The notes under the pieces are model-generated. The model was not told the DNA's origin. It searched no databases and worked only from the letters and a program-made list of their open reading frames with translations. A DNA stretch of 64,000 bases from positions 1-64,000 of the forward strand of contig CAYLQY010000011.1 in assembly GCA_964386325.1 (NCBI GenBank), in the 5' to 3' direction. The position numbers and the translations under genes were made by a program. The stretch is from Anaerorhabdus sp964386325. Its GTDB lineage: Bacteria; Bacillota_I; Bacilli_A; Erysipelotrichales; Erysipelotrichaceae. The first letter of the stretch is position 1; every line of letters starts with the position of its first letter. Below are positions 59,195-64,000 of this stretch, piece by piece.

Positions 59195-60487
59195 ATGGAT
59201 AAAATATTTGAATCTAAGTTCATGAAAGCTCTACAAGCTGCAGGGGAAAAAATTGGTGCAAATAAAGCAATCAACTCAATCCAAGCTGCTTTCATGGGGT
59301 CAATGGGTATTATCATGGTGGGAGCTGTATTCCAATTAAGTGCAGTTATTCCAACAATATTTAAATTATTTGAAGTAGGAAGTGATATTTATAATATCCT
59401 TTATGCACCATATAACTTATCAATGAATTTCTTGTCAGTTTGGTTTGTATTCCAATTAGGATATAACTATGCTAAACAACTTGGTTTAAAACCAATGACA
59501 GGAGCAATTAACTCAACACTGTGTTTCTTTCTATTAGTAACTGAAGGAGCACAAACTGCTTCAATGACAGCGATTACTACTGGAAATTTAGGCGGCACAG
59601 GATTATTCTTAGCAATTCTAGTTGGCTTAATTACAGTACGTATCTATCATTTCTGTGTTACTAAGAAAATTGTAATTAAAATGCCAGATGTAGTTCCACC
59701 ATTCTTAGCTGATGGATTCAGCGCAATCGTACCAGCATTCTTGTCAATCGTATTATGGACACTTGTTAATGTGGGTTGCACAATGGCAATGGGAACATCT
59801 TTCCCTAATTTATTTATCGGTTTAATCGCAATGCCTCTATCATACTTAACGGGTGTTTGGGGAATGCTTTTATTAGGACTTATTGCAGGTCTTATGTGGA
59901 TTTTCGGTATTCATGGAACAATGATGGTTTATGTTGCAATCATGCCAGTTATGTTACAAGCAACATCATCAAATGCCGCAGCTTATGCAGCAGGTGGAGT
60001 TGAAGCATTAGTTTATTATCCAGTAGCATTATTTGGAATGATGGCTTGTGCTGGAGGTACAGGTAATACATTAGCATTAGCGGTTCTTGGTTTAAGAGCA
60101 AAATCTGAACAAATTCGTGCCGTAGCAAAAGCTGGAGTAATTCCAGGTGTATTCAATATTAATGAACCTATTACTTTCGGTTATCCAATTATGTATAACC
60201 CAATCTTAGCAATTCCATATTTATTAGCAATCGTAGTTCCAATGTTCTTAGGACATTTAGCATTTACATTTGGACTATTACGTCCAGGATTCATTGCAGT
60301 TGGTTCAGTAATGCCAGTAGGTATTGCAGAATTCCTAGCTTCATTAAATCCAATGAATTTGATTTTCCCTTGGTTAATGGTTCTTGTATGTGGTTTAATT
60401 TACTACCCATTCTTAAAAGCATATGACAAACAATTATATGCAAAAGAACAAGAAGCTAAAGCATTAGAAGAAGGTCAATCTGCATAA
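59195..60487 (+). CDS. PTS lactose/cellobiose-family EIIC permease
   Basis: A 430-residue membrane EIIC with about ten hydrophobic segments. Typical blocks are MTGAINSTLCFFLL, WIFGIHGTMMVYV with a conserved His, and FNINEPITFGYPIMYNP (about 318-334), the sugar-binding loop. It lies 10 bp after the second EIIB and is followed by a hairpin and the SGNH hydrolase gene. Confidence 0.92.
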   Translation: MDKIFESKFMKALQAAGEKIGANKAINSIQAAFMGSMGIIMVGAVFQLSAVIPTIFKLFEVGSDIYNILYAPYNLSMNFLSVWFVFQLGYNYAKQLGLKPMTGAINSTLCFFLLVTEGAQTASMTAITTGNLGGTGLFLAILVGLITVRIYHFCVTKKIVIKMPDVVPPFLADGFSAIVPAFLSIVLWTLVNVGCTMAMGTSFPNLFIGLIAMPLSYLTGVWGMLLLGLIAGLMWIFGIHGTMMVYVAIMPVMLQATSSNAAAYAAGGVEALVYYPVALFGMMACAGGTGNTLALAVLGLRAKSEQIRAVAKAGVIPGVFNINEPITFGYPIMYNPILAIPYLLAIVVPMFLGHLAFTFGLLRPGFIAVGSVMPVGIAEFLASLNPMNLIFPWLMVLVCGLIYYPFLKAYDKQLYAKEQEAKALEEGQSA

Positions 60488-60493
60488 TTAAAG

Positions 60494-60521
60494 AGCAGGG
60501 AAGAATTCTTCCCTGCCTTTC
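60494..60521 (+). terminator. Palindromic hairpin inside the PTS operon
   Basis: A perfect palindrome GCAGGGAAGAA/TTCTTCCCTGC occupies 60494-60516, followed only by a broken T stretch (CTTTCTTTA). It may be a weak terminator or an mRNA processing/stability barrier that lowers the downstream hydrolase genes relative to the PTS genes. Confidence 0.6.
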
Positions 60522-60547
60522 TTTAAAATTTTTAGGGGGAAGGAAAA

Positions 60548-61318
60548 TTGAAAAAGAAAACAAAGAAACGATTAATTATTTTTGCAACAGTCATTATGGG
60601 TTTGATGATTGTTGGTGGAATTGGAGTTGCAAATTATCTTGGATACTTTAATCCAGGAAATGGGAAAGAGTATAACGTAACAAACGTAGAAAAAATAGAA
60701 AATTCAAAGCTTGCGAATATGCATATTATTTTTTTAGGGTCATCAGTTACTGAAGGAATGCATTCACAAGGAGTTTCGTTTGTAGAGTTTATGGCAAAGC
60801 GAAATAATTTTACTTATACAAAAGAAGCTAAGTCTGGAACAACGTTGGTTGATAATGGTAAAGATTCTTATGTACAACGATTAATGACAATTGAAGATAC
60901 AACAGCAGATTTATTTATCTGTCAATTATCTACAAATGATGCTCAAAAAAAATTACCGATGGGAGAAATATCGAAGTCAAAAGAGATTAATGATTTTGAT
61001 GTTTCAACAGTGATTGGTGCCATGGAAACAATTATTGCATACAGTCAAACTAAATGGGATGTACCTGTGATATTTTATACAGGAACTGAATTTGACAATG
61101 AACAGTATCCAATGATGATTGATGTACTTTATGAACTTCAAACTAAATGGGATATTGGTATTATAGATTTATGGAATACATTAGACATTCAAGAAATTGA
61201 TGAAAAAACGTATAAGGAATACATGAGTGATGCAATACATCCAACAAGAAGAGGCTATCTTGAATGGTGGGTACCACAAATGGAAACTTCAATTCTTGAA
61301 TACTTAAATAATAAATAA
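60548..61318 (+). CDS. Membrane-anchored SGNH/GDSL hydrolase
   Basis: A 256-residue protein with a basic N-terminus and one membrane helix (about 9-31), catalytic domain outside. SGNH marks: block I IFLGSSVTEG with the probable nucleophile Ser66, block III STNDA with Asn, and the Asp-His pair in DAIHPTRRGY near the C-terminus. Such enzymes are often carbohydrate esterases. In a beta-glycoside PTS operon it may deacylate the glycoside before import (inference). The start is TTG with AGGGGGAAGGA upstream. Confidence 0.85.
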   Translation: MKKKTKKRLIIFATVIMGLMIVGGIGVANYLGYFNPGNGKEYNVTNVEKIENSKLANMHIIFLGSSVTEGMHSQGVSFVEFMAKRNNFTYTKEAKSGTTLVDNGKDSYVQRLMTIEDTTADLFICQLSTNDAQKKLPMGEISKSKEINDFDVSTVIGAMETIIAYSQTKWDVPVIFYTGTEFDNEQYPMMIDVLYELQTKWDIGIIDLWNTLDIQEIDEKTYKEYMSDAIHPTRRGYLEWWVPQMETSILEYLNNK

Positions 61319-61328
61319 AGGAGGAATT

Positions 61329-62792
61329 ATGAGTTTACCAAACGAAAAAGGATTTCCAAAAGATTTTTTATGGGGTGCTAGTTCATCTAGTGCTCAAATT
61401 GAAGGTGGTTATGAATGTGATGGAAAAGGATTAACAATTTGGGATGTAAAACCACTAAATCCTGGAACATGTTCATTCCACTATGCTTCAGATTTGTATC
61501 ATCATTATAAAGAAGATATTGCGCTCATGGCAGAAATGGGTTTTAAAGCTTATCGTATGTCAATTGCATGGGCAAGAATTCTGCCTGAAGGCGAAGGAGA
61601 AATAAATCAAGCTGGTATTGATTTCTACAAAGATTTATTTAATGAATGTCATAAACATGGTATAGAACCAGTAGTCACTATTTTTCATTTTGACTTACCA
61701 TTAAAGCTACAAGAAAAATATGGTGGTTGGAAAGATCGTAAGATGATTGACATTTATGTTAACTATTGTCGTATCTTATTTGAAAACTTTAAAGATGATG
61801 TCAAATATTGGTTAACCTATAATGAACAAAACATGCTTGTTTTCTTTGGAGCATTTGATATGATTGGCGGAAGTGGAAAATTCTCTACTCCAAATGATCT
61901 TTATAATCAAGCGCATATTCAAAATGTAGCGCAAGCAAAAGCAATTCATTTATGTCATGAAATGTGTCCAAATTCAAAAATTGGTCCAGCACCAAATATC
62001 ACAACATCATATCCTAAGACATGCAATCCAATGGATACCATTGCAGCTATGAATATGGATGACTTAAGAAATAATTTCTATTTGGATGCACTTGTATTTG
62101 GAGAATATCCAAAGAGTGTTTATCGCTATTTTGAAAAACAAAATGTTGTAATTGATGCCCATGATGGTGATTTTGAATGTATGAAAACATGTCATCCAGA
62201 TTTCATAGGATTTAATTGTTATGGTAATGATACTACTGAATATCTAGAACATTATGACTTAGATTTATCAGAACTTGAAAAAGCGGATAATCGTGATATG
62301 AGTTACTTGATTAAATTAATGGAAAAGCCAGGTGTTGGAAAAGCATGTAAGAATGACTACTTTGCAAAGAATAGTGTTGATGGTAATAGTTATGATCCAT
62401 ATTGCATTCGTGTAACTGCTCGTCGTTTAACGGATAGATATCATTTACCTGTAATCATTACTGAAAATGGTTATGGTCGTCCAGATGTTCTAGAGGCAGA
62501 TGGTTCTATTCATGATCAATATCGTATTGAACATTTGAAAGAAACAATTAAACAAATGAAACTTGGTATAGAAGAAGGTGCAGATATCTTTGGATATTGC
62601 CCATGGAGCGCTGTTGATTTAGTTTCAACACGTGAAGGTATTACAAAGCGTTATGGCTTTATTTATGTAGATCGTGATGAAGATGATGAAAAAGCAAAAA
62701 CAGCTGAAATGAAACGTTATCGTAAAGATAGTTTCTATTGGTATAAACGTGTTATTGAAACAAATGGTGAAGACCTAGAGGGAGGAAAATAA
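61329..62792 (+). CDS. GH1 6-phospho-beta-glycosidase
   Basis: A 487-residue GH1 enzyme with acid/base Glu166 in LTYNEQNM and nucleophile Glu379 in IITENGYG. The phosphate-pocket signature REGITKRYGFIYVD near the end supports a phosphorylated substrate. The opening FPKDFLWGASSSSAQIEGG is canonical. It starts 10 bp after the SGNH gene with AAGGAGG. It should hydrolyse the 6-phospho-beta-glucoside produced by the PTS in the cytoplasm. Confidence 0.93.
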   Translation: MSLPNEKGFPKDFLWGASSSSAQIEGGYECDGKGLTIWDVKPLNPGTCSFHYASDLYHHYKEDIALMAEMGFKAYRMSIAWARILPEGEGEINQAGIDFYKDLFNECHKHGIEPVVTIFHFDLPLKLQEKYGGWKDRKMIDIYVNYCRILFENFKDDVKYWLTYNEQNMLVFFGAFDMIGGSGKFSTPNDLYNQAHIQNVAQAKAIHLCHEMCPNSKIGPAPNITTSYPKTCNPMDTIAAMNMDDLRNNFYLDALVFGEYPKSVYRYFEKQNVVIDAHDGDFECMKTCHPDFIGFNCYGNDTTEYLEHYDLDLSELEKADNRDMSYLIKLMEKPGVGKACKNDYFAKNSVDGNSYDPYCIRVTARRLTDRYHLPVIITENGYGRPDVLEADGSIHDQYRIEHLKETIKQMKLGIEEGADIFGYCPWSAVDLVSTREGITKRYGFIYVDRDEDDEKAKTAEMKRYRKDSFYWYKRVIETNGEDLEGGK

Positions 62793-62793
62793 A

Positions 62794-64000
62794 ATGAGTT
62801 TTCCAAAAGAATTTTTATGGGGCGGTGCGACTGCCGCAAATCAATGTGAAGGTGGCTGGAATGCCGATGGCAAAGGTGCAAGTACATCAGACCATCTAAC
62901 AGGAGGTACACACACATCACCAAGACGTTTTACAAAAGTAATTGAACCGAATACATATTATCCAAGTCATGAAGCAGTGGATATGTATGGACACTATAAA
63001 GAAGATATAAAGTTATTTGCGGAAATGGGATTCAAGATTTACCGCATGAGTATTAACTGGACACGTATTTATCCTCTTGGTGATGAAACACAACCAAATG
63101 AAAAAGGTGTTCAATACTACCGCGAAATTTTTGAAGAACTTAAAAAATATAATATTGAACCATTAGTAACTATTTCACACTATGAAATGCCATATGGTTT
63201 AACAGAAAAATACAATGGTTGGGCAGATAGAAGAGTTATTGATTTCTATTTGAACTATTGCAAAACAATTTTCAATGAATACAAAGATTTAGTTAAATAT
63301 TGGTTAACATTTAATGAAATCAATATTGCTCTTCATTCATTTGGTGGATACATGGGATTAGGAATTATGCCTAAAGAAGATGGACCAATGATGTTGTTTG
63401 GAAAAAAGGAATCAAAAGAAGAAGCAAACATTCGTTTCCAAGCATTACATCATCAATTTGTAGCAAGTGCTAAAGCAGTAAAATTAGGTCATGAAATTAA
63501 TCCTAACTTTATGATTGGATGTATGATTGCAGGTTCTGCAGCTTATCCATATTCTTGTAACCCTAATGATGTCATTGAAGCACAACACAGAATGCAACAA
63601 GCAAACTTCCTTTGTGGGGATGTACAAGTTCGTGGAGCTTATCCGCACTTTGCAAAACGCTTGTTTGAAGAATATGGTGTTGAATTAAAAATGGAACCAG
63701 GTGATGAACAAACATTACTTGAAGGAAAAGTAGATTTCTATTCATTCAGTTACTATATGTCAGGATGTGCAAGTACAGATCCTGAATTAACTAAATCAGC
63801 TGGAAATATGATGATGGGTGTTTCAAATCCATATCTTAAAGCGAGTGACTGGGGATGGCAAATAGACCCTCAAGGATTACGTTATTACCTAAATGAAATC
63901 TATGGTCGTTACCAAGTGCCTCTAATGGTTGTGGAAAACGGATTAGGTGCACATGATGTAATTGGTGATGATGGAAAGATTCATGATGACTATCGTATTG
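62794..64000 (+). CDS. GH1 6-phospho-beta-glycosidase, partial at window end
   Basis: The first 402 codons of a GH1 gene that runs past the window. It opens MSFPKEFLWGGATAANQCEGG, has acid/base Glu175 in LTFNEINIAL and nucleophile Glu381 in MVVENGLG. It starts 1 bp after the previous gene's stop with AGGGAGGAAA. In sequence it resembles the first-operon enzyme at 19418 (shared FLWGG, SHYEMP, KYNG, HHQFVA blocks) more than its immediate neighbour, but unlike that enzyme it keeps the acid/base Glu. Confidence 0.93.
   Translation, partial: MSFPKEFLWGGATAANQCEGGWNADGKGASTSDHLTGGTHTSPRRFTKVIEPNTYYPSHEAVDMYGHYKEDIKLFAEMGFKIYRMSINWTRIYPLGDETQPNEKGVQYYREIFEELKKYNIEPLVTISHYEMPYGLTEKYNGWADRRVIDFYLNYCKTIFNEYKDLVKYWLTFNEINIALHSFGGYMGLGIMPKEDGPMMLFGKKESKEEANIRFQALHHQFVASAKAVKLGHEINPNFMIGCMIAGSAAYPYSCNPNDVIEAQHRMQQANFLCGDVQVRGAYPHFAKRLFEEYGVELKMEPGDEQTLLEGKVDFYSFSYYMSGCASTDPELTKSAGNMMMGVSNPYLKASDWGWQIDPQGLRYYLNEIYGRYQVPLMVVENGLGAHDVIGDDGKIHDDYRI

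Noticed and set aside
1..64000. CRISPR array, tRNA/rRNA genes, insertion sequences or prophage
   Set aside because: No regularly spaced direct repeats, cloverleaf-like segments, transposase or phage genes were recognised by reading; a tRNA or repeat search program was not run.

Overview
The window is chromosomal DNA from an AT-rich Gram-positive bacterium of the Bacillota. The signs are strong AGGAGG-type ribosome binding sites, TTGACA/TATAAT promoters, the order rplJ-rplL-methyltransferase-rpoB-rpoC, many lipoproteins with LxxC lipoboxes, PRD-type PTS regulators, and a T-box with several riboswitches. TGA is used as stop, so it is not a UGA-Trp mycoplasma. An Asn at the rifampicin-pocket position usually held by His, and the general gene content, suggest a lineage near Erysipelotrichia/Mollicutes; that placement is inference only.

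Layout. (1) 1-7200: a LevR-like regulator faces a mannose-family PTS operon (IIA, IIB, a fused IIC-IID, class II aldolase, Zn-dependent dehydrogenase). (2) 7200-15400: a Dabb protein; a TcyP-like cystine symporter behind what looks like a textbook ribosome-mediated cysteine attenuator (leader peptide with Cys-Cys-Cys); a lysine-riboswitch ABC transporter; an orphan protein; a manganese-riboswitch P-type ATPase. (3) 15400-23700: a LicR-like regulator divergent from a lactose/cellobiose-family PTS operon whose GH1 enzyme has Gln at the acid/base position; then a T-box-controlled amino-acid ABC transporter. (4) 23700-34300: PepSY lipoprotein, L10 leader, rplJ, rplL, rRNA-methyltransferase-like gene with an intrinsic terminator inside its reading frame, rpoB with a large insertion, rpoC. 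(5) 34300-40430: zinc-ribbon protein, an ABC ATPase lacking Walker A, lipoproteins, a fluoride-riboswitch cation/proton antiporter, gdhA, and a LytTR/DUF3021 pair. (6) 40440-49010: six tandem paralogous lipoproteins of unknown function on the minus strand, the most novel protein-level feature. (7) 49080-64000: cca, a MATE pump, a heterodimeric ABC exporter, then a second LevR-like regulator leading a beta-glucoside PTS operon (IIA, two IIBs, IIC, membrane-anchored SGNH hydrolase, two GH1 enzymes, the last cut by the window end).

The window is rich in RNA-based control: a cysteine attenuator, lysine, Mn2+ and fluoride riboswitches, a T-box, an L10 autoregulatory leader and an internal rplL-rpoB attenuator, each in front of a gene that fits its ligand. 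Both LevR-like regulators lack the sigma-54 contact motif and have degenerate ATPase motifs. No tRNA, rRNA, insertion sequence, phage gene or CRISPR array was seen.
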